A stretch of DNA of 64,000 nucleotides from Paenibacillus farraposensis (GTDB lineage Bacteria > Bacillota > Bacilli > Paenibacillales > Paenibacillaceae), in assembly GCF_020736845.1 (NCBI RefSeq), contig NZ_JAFFQR010000112.1:1008451-1072450 (forward strand). The letters run 5' to 3'. This document shows positions 34,327 to 43,358 of this stretch, piece by piece; the first letter of the stretch is position 1; each line of letters begins with the position of its first letter. The position numbers were made by a program, and so were the translations under genes. Below the pieces are notes generated by a model, which was not told where the DNA came from, made no database searches, and worked only from the letters and a program-made list of their open reading frames with translations.

Positions 34327-35193
34327 ATGGCTATCATTATGAAATCCAAAGAAGCAGCTGAGCAAGTGTATGCAACGATCCGTTCCCGGGTGGAACAGCT
34401 AAAACAGCAAGGACATCGTCCTCATTTGGCAACTCTATTGGTAGATGGCGATCCAGCCTCTGCTTACTACGCCCGAACCAAGCAAAAAATAGCGGAGAAG
34501 CTGGGCATCTCCTTTCATCTTCACACCTTTGATCGTCATGTTAGCGAAGCTGAACTCCTTCACCTGATCGGCAGCCTGAACGAAGCTTCTCATGTACATG
34601 GTATTATGCTGGAATTGCCTCTTCCCCCGCATCTATCTACATCCGTCATCAAACAGTCCATCGCCCCGTACAAAGATATTGACGGAATAACCCCTGGCAA
34701 TAAACTGGCCACCGTTACAGGGGAAGCGGGACTGTATCCCGCCACACCTCAAGCCTGTATTGAACTGCTCAAGCATTACGGCCACACCTTGTCAGGCAAA
34801 AATGTCACTCTTGTCGGCATCGGCCAGACAGTGGGACTTCCTCTTTTTCACATGCTGCAAAGAGAAAATGCCACCGTCACCGCCTGTCATGCAGGTACAC
34901 GTGATATTGCAGAGCATTTGAGTCATGCAGACATTGCCTTTGTCGCAGTCGGATGTCCTGACGTGATTACACGAGATATGGTTCATCCGGGTCTGATTTT
35001 GGTAGATGCGGGAATTAACGAGACGCTGGAGGGAAAAATAGTTGGGGATGCCGCTTCAGACGTTGGGGAAAAGGTACATGCCATTTCGCCCGTACCCGGC
35101 GGTGTTGGCACATTGACAACTGCCATCCTGTACAAAAATCTGCTCAAGGCAATTGAACTGCAGCAAAAAACCAGAGAGGTGGTTTATTCATGA
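34327..35193 (+). CDS. folD: Bifunctional methylene-THF dehydrogenase / methenyl-THF cyclohydrolase
   Basis: 288 residues, GAGGAGG upstream. Family motifs: SAYYARTKQKIAEKLGI with the catalytic Tyr/Lys pair, ELPLPPHLS, DIDGITPGN, PATPQACIELL, the NADP loop VGIGQTVGLPL (usual VGRS.IVG.P altered), and PVPGGVGTLT. Two changes from consensus (GIGQ for GRSN/GRSx and GGVGTLT for GGVGPMT) suggest a divergent FolD. It is overlapped by fchA and controlled by a ZTP riboswitch, so it probably boosts one-carbon supply during folate stress. Confidence 0.9.
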   Translation: MAIIMKSKEAAEQVYATIRSRVEQLKQQGHRPHLATLLVDGDPASAYYARTKQKIAEKLGISFHLHTFDRHVSEAELLHLIGSLNEASHVHGIMLELPLPPHLSTSVIKQSIAPYKDIDGITPGNKLATVTGEAGLYPATPQACIELLKHYGHTLSGKNVTLVGIGQTVGLPLFHMLQRENATVTACHAGTRDIAEHLSHADIAFVAVGCPDVITRDMVHPGLILVDAGINETLEGKIVGDAASDVGEKVHAISPVPGGVGTLTTAILYKNLLKAIELQQKTREVVYS

Positions 35194-35825
35194 GTGAACT
35201 GTCATGGCATGATTCCATCGGACAATTTCTGAAAGAAGCAGGAAGCGCAGCTCCTACTCCCGGCGGAGGAAGTACATCTGCTCTGGCTGCGGCACTGGGC
35301 GCAGCTATGACCTCTATGAGCGCTAACCTTTCACAAGGAGAAAAATATGCGCATATTCATGAGCAAATCACTGAAGTGATTCGTAGCATGGAAACCCTGA
35401 TTACGCGCTGCGAGGAATTGATGGGCGCCGACATCCGATCCTTTGAGCAATACATGACGGCGTTAAAATTGCCGAAGGGGACGGACGAAGAAAAGCGCTA
35501 TCGTATCCACGCTCTACAAAGCGCGGTAATCGCAGCCATTGAGGTACCGATCCGCTTGCTGGAGGTATGCCGGGACGGATTGTCCCATGCTTACAGTATC
35601 GCGGAAGCGTCCAATAAAAATGTCATTTCTGATCTTGGCATTGGCGCGATTCTGTTTGAAGCTGCTGCTCAATCCGCCCTGCTGACCGTTGATATTAATC
35701 TTGCCTCGCTGAAAGATTTCGATGTCAAGCAGTCCTATGAAGCCAAAACAGCTGCACTTATTCGTGAAATCGCACAAATCAAAGAGCAAACCCTATTGAT
35801 CGTACGCAATCGAATCGCAAATTGA
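35190..35825 (+). CDS. fchA: Formiminotransferase-cyclodeaminase family protein (methenyl-THF cyclohydrolase-like)
   Basis: 211 residues, start overlapping the folD stop by 4 nt. The family signature APTPGGGSTSALAAALGAAM lies at residues ~20-40. The rest is all-helical (ITRCEELMGADIRSFEQYMT, EVPIRLLEVCRDGL, SNKNVISDLGIGAILFEAAA). It would hydrolyse 5,10-methenyl-THF to 10-formyl-THF, the same second step as FolD. Having both in one ZTP-controlled operon suggests the FolD partner may be mainly a dehydrogenase. Confidence 0.87.
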   Translation: MSELSWHDSIGQFLKEAGSAAPTPGGGSTSALAAALGAAMTSMSANLSQGEKYAHIHEQITEVIRSMETLITRCEELMGADIRSFEQYMTALKLPKGTDEEKRYRIHALQSAVIAAIEVPIRLLEVCRDGLSHAYSIAEASNKNVISDLGIGAILFEAAAQSALLTVDINLASLKDFDVKQSYEAKTAALIREIAQIKEQTLLIVRNRIAN

Positions 35826-35882
35826 TCAGTCTACAGCAATGTGAGTTCTCCTGTAAGTGGATTTTCATATAGCTGATACGGT

Positions 35883-35931
35883 AAAAGAACCACGCGACCT
35901 AACACTACTGGTGGGTTGCGGGGTTCTTTTA
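35883..35931 (+). terminator. Terminator of folD-fchA
   Basis: AAAAGAACC ... GGTTCTTTT with inner GCGACC/GGTTGC pairing, 57 nt past the fchA stop. Confidence 0.75.
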
Positions 35932-36027
35932 TTGAAATTAACGATTTATGGAAACTTTTTATAAATATTCTTCGTCTAATGATAAGGATATATTCCCAAG
36001 ATATCGTTTTTATCCTTGTAAAACAGG

Positions 36028-36852
36028 TGAAGAAATGAGGAAAAACGCATAAAGGCAATCGCTAAAAACATAGCCTTAAAAAAGGACGATAGCCGTACCA
36101 ATCTTGCGATTGATCGGCAAGGCCAGCTGTGGTTCTGGGGCGCGACAGTCACCGGTTTCTCTGATAGTACAACCTATCACAACACCAATACACCTGTACT
36201 GCTGACGGGTGTAAAGAATGTGAAGGATGCCTTCATCGTTGAGCGCTCCATCATCACACTGACCACAGAGGGGAATGTCTACGAAGCGTCATTGGATGGT
36301 GAAAAAATTTCGCCGAACGCCAAATTCACATTACTTTCCAGAAATATGCAAAGCATGAAAGCAGGCTCAAGACATGTGATCATGCAAAAAACAGACGGCA
36401 CCCTGTGGGGCTGGGGAGTTAACAAACATGCGCAGCTCGGCATCGGGGATTATGAATTTCTTTATAGTACGCCAGTTCCTGTACAAAAGCCGATTCTTAT
36501 CCGTCTCAACGGTGCTCCTGTCCCGCTAAGTAACGGTGTGATTACTCGCAACGGTCAAGCGTTTATTCCGCTCCGTTCTGTATTTGACAAAATGGAAGCT
36601 GAGGTCACCTTTGACTCCAACAACAAAGTAGCGAAAATCATTCAATCCAAAGCAGGAACCAATCCTGTCTCGATACAAATCAATCTCAAAACCAGCCAAA
36701 CCACAGTGAACGATAAGTCTGTGAAGCTCACCCCTTCTCCATTCACGGTAAACGGCATTGCCTATCTTCCTCTACGGCTAATCAGCGAGACACTGGGAGC
36801 CAAGGTAGATTGGATACAAAAAGAAAATACGATCGTCATCACAACGAAATAA
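36028..36852 (+). pseudogene. 5'-truncated RCC1-repeat / copper amine oxidase-like stalk domain protein
   Basis: The frame is open from about 36028 without an RBS-supported start. The N-terminal visible part has RCC1-like blades (TNLAIDRQGQLWFWGA, DGTLWGWGVNKHAQLGIGDY). The C-terminal ~110 residues are a stalk domain (IRLNGAPVPLSNGVITRNGQ, AFIPLRSVFDKM, AYLPLRLISETLGAKVDW), common in Paenibacillus surface proteins. A signal peptide and the first propeller blades are missing, so the protein is probably not exported. An internal GTG at 36220 gives at best a 210-residue fragment. Confidence 0.7.
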
Positions 36853-36990
36853 AAGATATTTTTCGGCAAACAGGATCTATTGGAGTTAAGCGGATTTCAC
36901 AGAAGATACAAGGAAAAAGACCTGCCAAATGGATGACAAGTCTTTTATCGAGAGCCTGTCTTTAGCATGCTGCAAATTGGAGCTCAGATG

Positions 36991-37362
36991 CTAAAGGCGG
37001 TTTTCCTTTGAATGTTGCTTGGTTTTATAGTTTTCTCCCCAATCCTTCATTAGGCTAATAATCGGGATTAGGGTGCTTCCGAATTCCGTTAGAGAGTATT
37101 CAACTTTGGGCGGAACCTGTCGGTAAACCTCGCGATGAACGACGCCATCCTCTTCCAGCTCGCGTAATTGGAGTGTCAGCATACGCTGTGTAATTCCCGG
37201 ACAAATACGGCGAAAATCACTAAATCGCTTTGTTCCATACATAAGGTGATATAGAATAACTCCTTTCCACTTGCCCCCAATCACGTCCAGCGTGTACTCC
37301 ACAGGACAGGCCTGATCATTTCCGGCGGAACATTCCCCAAAGCCGCCTTTCCGATTGCGCAT
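36991..37362 (-). CDS. HxlR family regulator with sensor-type N-terminal cysteine
   Basis: 123 residues. QACPVEYTLDVIGGKWKGVI places Cys just before the winged helix, as in YodB/HypR redox sensors. It continues with GITQRMLTLQLRELEEDGVV and VEYSLTEFGSTL. It is divergent from a nitroreductase, the classical YodB-type arrangement for quinone or electrophile response. A GCACATTAATGTGC palindrome lies in the shared promoter. Confidence 0.9.
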   Translation of the reverse strand: MRNRKGGFGECSAGNDQACPVEYTLDVIGGKWKGVILYHLMYGTKRFSDFRRICPGITQRMLTLQLRELEEDGVVHREVYRQVPPKVEYSLTEFGSTLIPIISLMKDWGENYKTKQHSKENRL

Positions 37363-37403
37363 AGGTATTTACTTCTCCCCTTTGGTTACATTTTATATAC
37401 TGC

Positions 37404-37424
37404 AGCACATTAATGTGCGTACTT
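37404..37424. promoter_or_regulatory. Operator-like palindrome between HxlR and nitroreductase genes
   Basis: GCACATTAATGTGC, a perfect palindrome, overlaps GTGCGTACTT at 37415-37424. The latter word is also present in the HxlR/SDR region at 12002 (inverted) and 13490. Confidence 0.55.
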
Positions 37425-37509
37425 CAAAAAAAATCACGTATATTCTAATATTAAACATGTCATTCGGTAAGCGTCAATCCAATCCATATCCATAAGGAGT
37501 GTATAAGCA

Positions 37510-38184
37510 ATGGAAACCTTAGCTACCACTAAACAGCAAATTTTATCTGCATATCAGTTCAGACATGCAACCAAAGAATTTGATAGCCATAAAAAAATTA
37601 GCGATGCCGACTTCGATTTTATTCTTGAAACAGGCCGCTTGTCTCCAAGCTCATTTGGTTTTGAACCCTGGAAGTTCGTTGTCGTCCAAAGTAAAGCGGT
37701 GCGTGAAAAGCTGCTGCCTTACTCTTGGGGGGCCAAAAAACAGCTGCCGACAGCAAGCCATTTCGTGCTCATTCTCTCCAGACTGCCTAAAGATATGGCA
37801 GCCTCATCCGGTTACATCAAGGATATGATGGAAAACGTACAGCAATTACCTGCTGAAGTTATGCAAGGCAAAGAGAAGGTATATGACGCCTTCCTGAAAT
37901 CGGATTTTGGGCTGGAGGAAAATGAGAGAGTTATGTTCGAATGGGCCTGCCGACAAACCTACATCGCACTGGGAAATATGATGACAGCCGCAGCCCAAAT
38001 CGGCATTGATTCCTGTCCGATCGAAGGCTTTCAAAAAGAGGAGATCGAACGCATTCTCTCCGAGGAAGGCATCATGGACGCTGAGCATTTCGGTATTTCC
38101 TGTATGGTAGCCTTTGGATACCGTCTGAATGAGCCGCGCGATAAAACCCGGCGATCGGCAGATCAGGTTATTGAATGGGTCTAA
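37510..38184 (+). CDS. Nitroreductase family NAD(P)H-dependent oxidoreductase
   Basis: 224 residues. FMN-binding pattern: FRHATKEFDS, RLSPSSFGFEPWKFVVV, and RQTYIALGNMMTAAAQIGID with SCPIEGF. It resembles Bacillus YfkO/MhqN-type enzymes that reduce quinones and nitroaromatics. Divergent from the HxlR regulator with its sensor cysteine, so induction by electrophiles is likely. A terminator follows. Confidence 0.9.
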   Translation: METLATTKQQILSAYQFRHATKEFDSHKKISDADFDFILETGRLSPSSFGFEPWKFVVVQSKAVREKLLPYSWGAKKQLPTASHFVLILSRLPKDMAASSGYIKDMMENVQQLPAEVMQGKEKVYDAFLKSDFGLEENERVMFEWACRQTYIALGNMMTAAAQIGIDSCPIEGFQKEEIERILSEEGIMDAEHFGISCMVAFGYRLNEPRDKTRRSADQVIEWV

Positions 38185-38210
38185 CCACCAACGAATATCC
38201 TTCTCTAAAG

Positions 38211-38260
38211 CAAAGGGGCGTCCCCTAGCCATTTCCATGGCTTTGGGACACCCCCTTTTT
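38211..38260 (+). terminator. Terminator after the nitroreductase
   Basis: AAAGGGGCGTCCC ... GGGACACCCCCTTTTT with an inner AGCCAT/ATGGCT stem. It also separates the convergent SLH gene. Confidence 0.85.
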
Positions 38261-38301
38261 CATAAACCTCAGGTCTTAAAAAATCCTGTCATGTCAAACA
38301 C

Positions 38302-41300
38302 TTACTGATAGTTCACTTTTTCTGAGAAATAAATCTCCTTCAAACGATTCTTTACGCGCTGAATTTCATCTGCTGTTAACGGAGCCGCAGGAGCTAGCTT
38401 GAAGTTCCTTCCGGTGACATAGCTTACATCCACTTTCGAATTCTTCTCGCCGTATGGCATCTTCGGAACCGGACTGCGGGTATAGTCCGTAAAATCAATA
38501 ATGGACCATGCCGCATCTCCATCCTCCTTGGATAAAATGATCCGCTGTGAGGCGTTTTCAGTCCACAAGTAACGCAGATTGGCCGGCGAATTATTGGAGC
38601 CCGAGGCAATGCCGGAGCCCCTAAACATGAGTGAAAATTCCGAGCGATCATTATTCGATCCAGCTGACGATTCATAAATCTGCTTCAGCCCGTCCACTCC
38701 CACAATTTCGACCTCACGGTCAGCAGGGAAGTGTTTCACAAAGTTATCCCATATTTGAGACAGGTGTGGTTTTGTGGCAAACGAGTGGATGTCCAGAATA
38801 ATGGACATGTAGTTTACCGTATTTAAGCGTTGATAAGGATTATCCAGATATTGCTGTGCTATATACAGTTGTGGTGCCGCATCCGTTTTTTCATTCATAT
38901 TTGGGTCACCTGGTGCGAGCGTCCAGCGTGAGGAACCTTCTGTATAGCGTGATCCAATGGGATCAATCGTAACCGAGTTCATAAACACGGTACCGCTATT
39001 ATCGGCAAGCCCCTGTGCGGGAACAATCGGATTATCCTTATTGGACCAGTAAGGCATCAAAGGTGAACCCTCACCATATATGTTGTTAACATTATACTGT
39101 GTAGCCGACCACCCCATGGCTGAAGTGATCCTATAATGATCTTTAAGCCATTGGGCCTGCTCAGGATTCACCGTATAGCTGGACAATGATTTAGGCAGAT
39201 ACTTCCGATACTGGTCTGTATCCATGCTTTCAAACACCGAAGGTGATCCCAACGTACCGCCTTGGTGCAGCTCATTGAGTGCATTATAACGATACATATA
39301 CAACCACTCGGCCTCCCGGTCTTCCCAACTATGAAGATTAAACTGGTTATTCGGTTCCGAGTCCATAATCCCGACTTCATCGCCATACTGATCCACGTAT
39401 GCCAAAACCTGTTTAAGCTGCGGGCGATTCTCAGCGTAAAAAACAAATTCATTTTGCATCGCCCAGGTCACTTTTAAGTTGGGGCCAAAGTGATTCATCA
39501 GCAATTGACGAGCTTGCTTAATTTCGTCTACCGTGGTCGTTTTGCCCTCTTCACTACTTCCTTGCAGTATTATGGAGACAGCAAAATATTGCTTTTTGCG
39601 TTCTCCGGGTACTACAGTTAACTCGGCATCGGATATGAAGTGAATTCCCTGAGATGGTGATTCAACCTCGATCTTGAATGGAATGACAGATTTCACTGCC
39701 GGAATCAGATGCAGATTGGCAATATGTCCATCCTCGTCAAATATTCCCGAGGAATCCTCTATCCGAAGCTTCAAGTCTGACGGCAACAAACCGGGCGGTA
39801 TGACCTCTCCCTTGGCATTATGAAATACGTAGGGCATACTCCAGGCTGCAGGGTCTAGAGTAGCAGCCTGTGAAATGGTGGACGTGGCCAAGTATACGGA
39901 CCTGATTACATTCGGAGCCTCTGGTGGAGGAGTCATCCCTTTCACGACCAGCTGGGTCTGTGCTTTAAGTACCCGATGGGGGTTCGCAATGGTGACTTCC
40001 AACTCGACAGGAATAAAACCATCAGCAGCTGGAATATTCTCAGGATGCGCGATTTTCCCATGTTCATCAAAAACACCTAATGTATCACTAAATTTGTAAG
40101 TGACACTTGTGACGCTGGCATCGGGAATGCTTACCAAGTGCCCTTCATTGTAAAGCTCAAAGGACAACTGATACGAAGGATACGTTTCCGGTTGATTTAT
40201 AAGTTCCGGCGCCTTGATTACGGCCTCATCCGCCACAATTACACTTGGGTCATCTACCGGAGGAGCCTTCCCTTTCACAATCAGCTGGGTCTGTGCTTTA
40301 AGTACCCGATGGGGGTTCGCAATGGTGACTTCCAACTCAACAGGAATAAAACCATCAGCAGCTGGGATATTCTCAGGATGCGCGATTTTCCCATTGTCAT
40401 CAAAAACACCTAATGTATCACTAAATTTGTAAGTGACACTTGTGACGCTGGCATCGGGAATGCTTACCAAGTGCCCTTCTTTGTAAAGCTCAAAGGACAA
40501 CTGATACGAAGGATACGTTTCCGGCTGATTTATAAGCTCGGGCGCCTTGATTACGGCCTCATCCGCCACAATTACACTTGGGTCGTCTGCCTTCCCTTTC
40601 ACGATTAGTCGGGTCTGTGCTTTAAGTACCCGATGCGGTTTCGCAATGGCGACTTCCAACTCAACAGGAATAAAACCATCAGCAGCTGGAATATTTTCTG
40701 GATGCGCGATTTTCCCATGTTCATCAAAAACGCCTAATGTATCACTAAACTTGTAAGTGACACCGACATCGGGAATGCTTACCAAGTGCCCTTCTTTGTA
40801 AAGCTCAAAGGACAACTGATACGAAGGATACGTTTCCGGCTGATTTATAAGCTCCGGCGCCTTGATTACGGCCTCATCCGCTACAATTACACTTGGGTCA
40901 TCTACCGGAGGAGCCTTCCCTTTCACGGCCAGCCGGGTCTGCGCTTTAAGTGCCCGATAGGAGTTCGCAATGGTAACTTCCAACTCGACAGGAATAAAAC
41001 CATCAGCAGCTGGAATATTTTCTGGATGCGCGATTTTCCCATGTTCATCGAAAACACCTAATGTATCACTAAACTTGTAAGTGACACCGACATCGGGAAT
41101 GCTTACCAAGTGCCCTTTATTGTAGAGCTCAAAGGATAGCTGATACGAAGGATACGTTTCCGGCTGATTGACCAACTCTGGCGCCTTGATTACTACCTCA
41201 TCCGCTACAAAATCCGAAGAATGATCCGGTTGTGTCACTGACGATTTCGGCTCTGGTGGCGTCACTGATGCTGGATTGCGCCTTGACCTGTGACTTTTAG

Positions 41301-42084
41301 GCTCCTCGATTTCCGGAGTCACACTTTGGTGATTAATTTCCGGTGCCGAGTCGACCGCTGCTTTGTCCGGGTCTGGCAGACTGGACGGCTGATTCGTCGT
41401 TACAGCTCCGTTTCCTGACTCCAGCAAACGCTTGGCACGTTCTTTCAGATCGTCACCGCCTATCCATACCCGATAAGCAACCAACGTGGCATCTTGTCGT
41501 GTCACAAATTTTTTGGGATAGAAATAATGATTCGTATCCCCCTTTATCAGCTCTAATCGCTCCATCATCCACACGCTCGTTTGTGCATAGTCTGAAATAT
41601 CAGGCTGATCCACAAAACCGGATATACCGGCAGAACGGGTATCTTCAGAAACACCAAAATACCGGGCATACCAAACGGCCATATCCTGACGAGTCATATT
41701 CTGCTTGGCACCAAATAATTGATCATTAATTCCTTTCGTAATGTTCTCTTTTTGCAAGATCTGCACATAAGGCAGAGCCCATGGTGATACATCACGAAAA
41801 GACGTAACATCTCTGTTATTCGATGTTCGCTTTAAGGTTTTAGCGAAGATGGTAGCCCATTCCTGCCGCGAAATAAAATGTACAGGCCGAAAACTGCCAT
41901 CCTGATAACCCGTAACATAACCTTGAGCAGCCATGGCCTCAATCGCATCCGCTGCGTAGGAATGTTCAATATCGTTAAAGGCCCTATCTGCAAAAACAGG
42001 CACAATATGTATACAGAACAACCATACGGCCAGTAAACCAGCGATGTATTGCCTAATGCGTATTAACTTTTTTTCACATCTCAT
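38302..42084 (-). CDS. Giant SLH-domain surface protein with four near-identical repeats and an unknown C-terminal module
   Basis: 1260 residues. Signal peptide to about residue 32, then three SLH domains (about 33-210; FNDIEHSYAADAIEAMAAQG, FRDVSPWALPYVQILQ, FVDQPDISDYAQ) that anchor to wall polysaccharide. A Pro/Ser/His-rich linker follows. Then come four ~108-residue repeats beginning near VIKAPELINQPETYPSYQLS and ending FIPVELEVTIANPHRVLKAQ, and a fifth diverged copy. The last ~400 residues (YFAVSIILQGSSEEGKTTTV..., GDEVGIMDSEPNNQF) look like a polysaccharide-deacetylase-like barrel of the DUF3863 type. That assignment is tentative. AGGAGG lies about 17 nt before the ATG, rather far. It is probably a wall-bound glycan-active protein. 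Confidence 0.8.
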   Translation of the reverse strand: MRCEKKLIRIRQYIAGLLAVWLFCIHIVPVFADRAFNDIEHSYAADAIEAMAAQGYVTGYQDGSFRPVHFISRQEWATIFAKTLKRTSNNRDVTSFRDVSPWALPYVQILQKENITKGINDQLFGAKQNMTRQDMAVWYARYFGVSEDTRSAGISGFVDQPDISDYAQTSVWMMERLELIKGDTNHYFYPKKFVTRQDATLVAYRVWIGGDDLKERAKRLLESGNGAVTTNQPSSLPDPDKAAVDSAPEINHQSVTPEIEEPKSHRSRRNPASVTPPEPKSSVTQPDHSSDFVADEVVIKAPELVNQPETYPSYQLSFELYNKGHLVSIPDVGVTYKFSDTLGVFDEHGKIAHPENIPAADGFIPVELEVTIANSYRALKAQTRLAVKGKAPPVDDPSVIVADEAVIKAPELINQPETYPSYQLSFELYKEGHLVSIPDVGVTYKFSDTLGVFDEHGKIAHPENIPAADGFIPVELEVAIAKPHRVLKAQTRLIVKGKADDPSVIVADEAVIKAPELINQPETYPSYQLSFELYKEGHLVSIPDASVTSVTYKFSDTLGVFDDNGKIAHPENIPAADGFIPVELEVTIANPHRVLKAQTQLIVKGKAPPVDDPSVIVADEAVIKAPELINQPETYPSYQLSFELYNEGHLVSIPDASVTSVTYKFSDTLGVFDEHGKIAHPENIPAADGFIPVELEVTIANPHRVLKAQTQLVVKGMTPPPEAPNVIRSVYLATSTISQAATLDPAAWSMPYVFHNAKGEVIPPGLLPSDLKLRIEDSSGIFDEDGHIANLHLIPAVKSVIPFKIEVESPSQGIHFISDAELTVVPGERKKQYFAVSIILQGSSEEGKTTTVDEIKQARQLLMNHFGPNLKVTWAMQNEFVFYAENRPQLKQVLAYVDQYGDEVGIMDSEPNNQFNLHSWEDREAEWLYMYRYNALNELHQGGTLGSPSVFESMDTDQYRKYLPKSLSSYTVNPEQAQWLKDHYRITSAMGWSATQYNVNNIYGEGSPLMPYWSNKDNPIVPAQGLADNSGTVFMNSVTIDPIGSRYTEGSSRWTLAPGDPNMNEKTDAAPQLYIAQQYLDNPYQRLNTVNYMSIILDIHSFATKPHLSQIWDNFVKHFPADREVEIVGVDGLKQIYESSAGSNNDRSEFSLMFRGSGIASGSNNSPANLRYLWTENASQRIILSKEDGDAAWSIIDFTDYTRSPVPKMPYGEKNSKVDVSYVTGRNFKLAPAAPLTADEIQRVKNRLKEIYFSEKVNYQ
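39935..41215 (-). repeat. Tandem coding repeats of 324-333 bp within the SLH gene
   Basis: The marker GGGTCTG recurs at 39954, 40287, 40611 and 40935 (spacings 333, 324, 324). Long stretches between copies are identical at DNA level. Units differ by an in-frame 9-bp insertion (the extra SVT residues) and by presence or loss of a 9-bp PPV segment. This indicates recent unequal recombination and makes copy number liable to change. Confidence 0.9.
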
Positions 42085-42371
42085 TATTTTAGGTCACTAC
42101 ACCTCCTATATGAGATAGTACTAGATCGCTTTTACCTGTACCTCCATATCAACTTTGGAAATTAATTCCCTCTTTTCAAATGAATTTTAATTTCCATTAA
42201 CACCAAACTGTATATAATTAAATTATCGGAATAATCTCCCCGGAATTGAATAAGGCCAGTAAAAAAAGTAATTCTGTCCTTAGGCTAGTTAATATACTTT
42301 TAAAGTCGTATATCCCTATCACTTAACAATGGTTTTCATTAACAATTAAATTAATCACCTACAAATAAAAC

Positions 42372-42429
42372 AAGAGATAACATGATGTATCCGCCATTCG
42401 GTATGGGGAATACATGATGTTATCTCTTT
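42372..42429 (-). terminator. Long-stem terminator
   Basis: AAGAGATAACATGATGTAT ... ATACATGATGTTATCTCTT, a 19-bp stem with one mismatch, 20 nt past the stop of the 42452 gene. The remaining 42085-42371 is AT-rich with no gene. Confidence 0.85.
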
Positions 42430-42451
42430 CTTGAGTAAAGTGTATGCTCTT

Positions 42452-43159
42452 TTATTCTTCTTTAAACTTAGAACCCTTATAAACATAATAATAACCATTT
42501 AAAGTTCCATCTTGCGGATAAGCAGCAGGATCTTTGCCTTTTATTTGACCTACAAGCTCTCGATTTATAAACGTAGGAGTTCCTTCCTCGATTAGCGCTT
42601 CGGCAGACATCCCACTGATCGGTCTTACTGTACTGGACCAAAAAGTAACTAAATAGACATCGTCAGCATTAAAATGATATCGTCCTTCACTTGGTGTCCC
42701 CCTATAAAACAGATTAGACAAAGAAGTTGCATTTGACCCTCTCATAAAAATTCGAATATTACTAGTTCCGTCCCATCTATGAGGAACCCCGCCTCTTGGA
42801 TTAACGTAGTTTACAATTTCAGGCTCCTTATTGCTAATAGAATCAATAACCTTAAATTTATAAACGCCATCCGTTACACTCTTGGTTACAACTCCTGTTG
42901 TTTTCCCTGTTTTATAGCCGCTGAAATTCCCATACACATTTGGGGTATTACTGATAGCGTTAAAAAACTTGTTCCGATCCATTTCTCCTGCTCTTCCAGG
43001 TACTGGAGTCAATCTGTAGGTCTTGATCTCCGTGCCCTTGTACTTATCCCAAGTGTATTCGTAATAATGATCTGCATAAGTTACTCCACCGTTCCAGCCT
43101 ACAGATGCCACCATAAGAATACCTATCATCAAGAATAATGGCCATTTTTTCAACAACAT
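42452..43159 (-). CDS. Secreted protein of unknown function
   Basis: 235 residues with a signal peptide (MLLKKWPLFLMIGILMVASV, cleaved near VTYADH). The mature part is rich in Tyr, Gly and Asn with beta-strand character (YYEYTWDKYKGTEIKTYRL, GVYKFKVIDSISNKEPEIV, IRIFMRGSNATSLSNLFYRG). It contains no cysteines. I recognise no family. The gene is monocistronic, flanked by a strong terminator and GC-poor DNA. Confidence 0.65.
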   Translation of the reverse strand: MLLKKWPLFLMIGILMVASVGWNGGVTYADHYYEYTWDKYKGTEIKTYRLTPVPGRAGEMDRNKFFNAISNTPNVYGNFSGYKTGKTTGVVTKSVTDGVYKFKVIDSISNKEPEIVNYVNPRGGVPHRWDGTSNIRIFMRGSNATSLSNLFYRGTPSEGRYHFNADDVYLVTFWSSTVRPISGMSAEALIEEGTPTFINRELVGQIKGKDPAAYPQDGTLNGYYYVYKGSKFKEE

Positions 43160-43301
43160 TCTCTCAACCTCTTTTCTCCGGGTGAATTCAAATTATCATT
43201 AACATTATATATTTTCAATCATTCTGTTAACAGTTAAAGATTAGAAAAATAAATTCCAAACATGAATACTTGTTGTTCGAAAAGGATAATCTCACCTAAA
43301 A

Positions 43302-43346
43302 TAAAAGCCGAGCGAACTCAGGATATAACCTGAATGACGCTCGGCA
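43302..43346 (-). terminator. Terminator of the amino acid permease
   Basis: GCCGAGCG ... CGCTCGGC with an inner TCAGG/CCTGA stem, then TTTTATTTT on the minus strand. Confidence 0.85.
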
Positions 43347-43358
43347 ATTTAGCAACCT

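Noticed and set aside
35831..36058. 75-codon minus-strand frame ending RVVLLPYQLYENPLTGELTL
   Set aside because: It runs through the folD-fchA terminator and has no RBS. The tail looks protein-like, but I cannot place it in a family.
39935..41215. Regularly spaced repeats that could suggest a CRISPR-like array
   Set aside because: Units are over 300 bp, keep the reading frame of the SLH gene, and the between-repeat DNA is also alike. They are coding tandem repeats.
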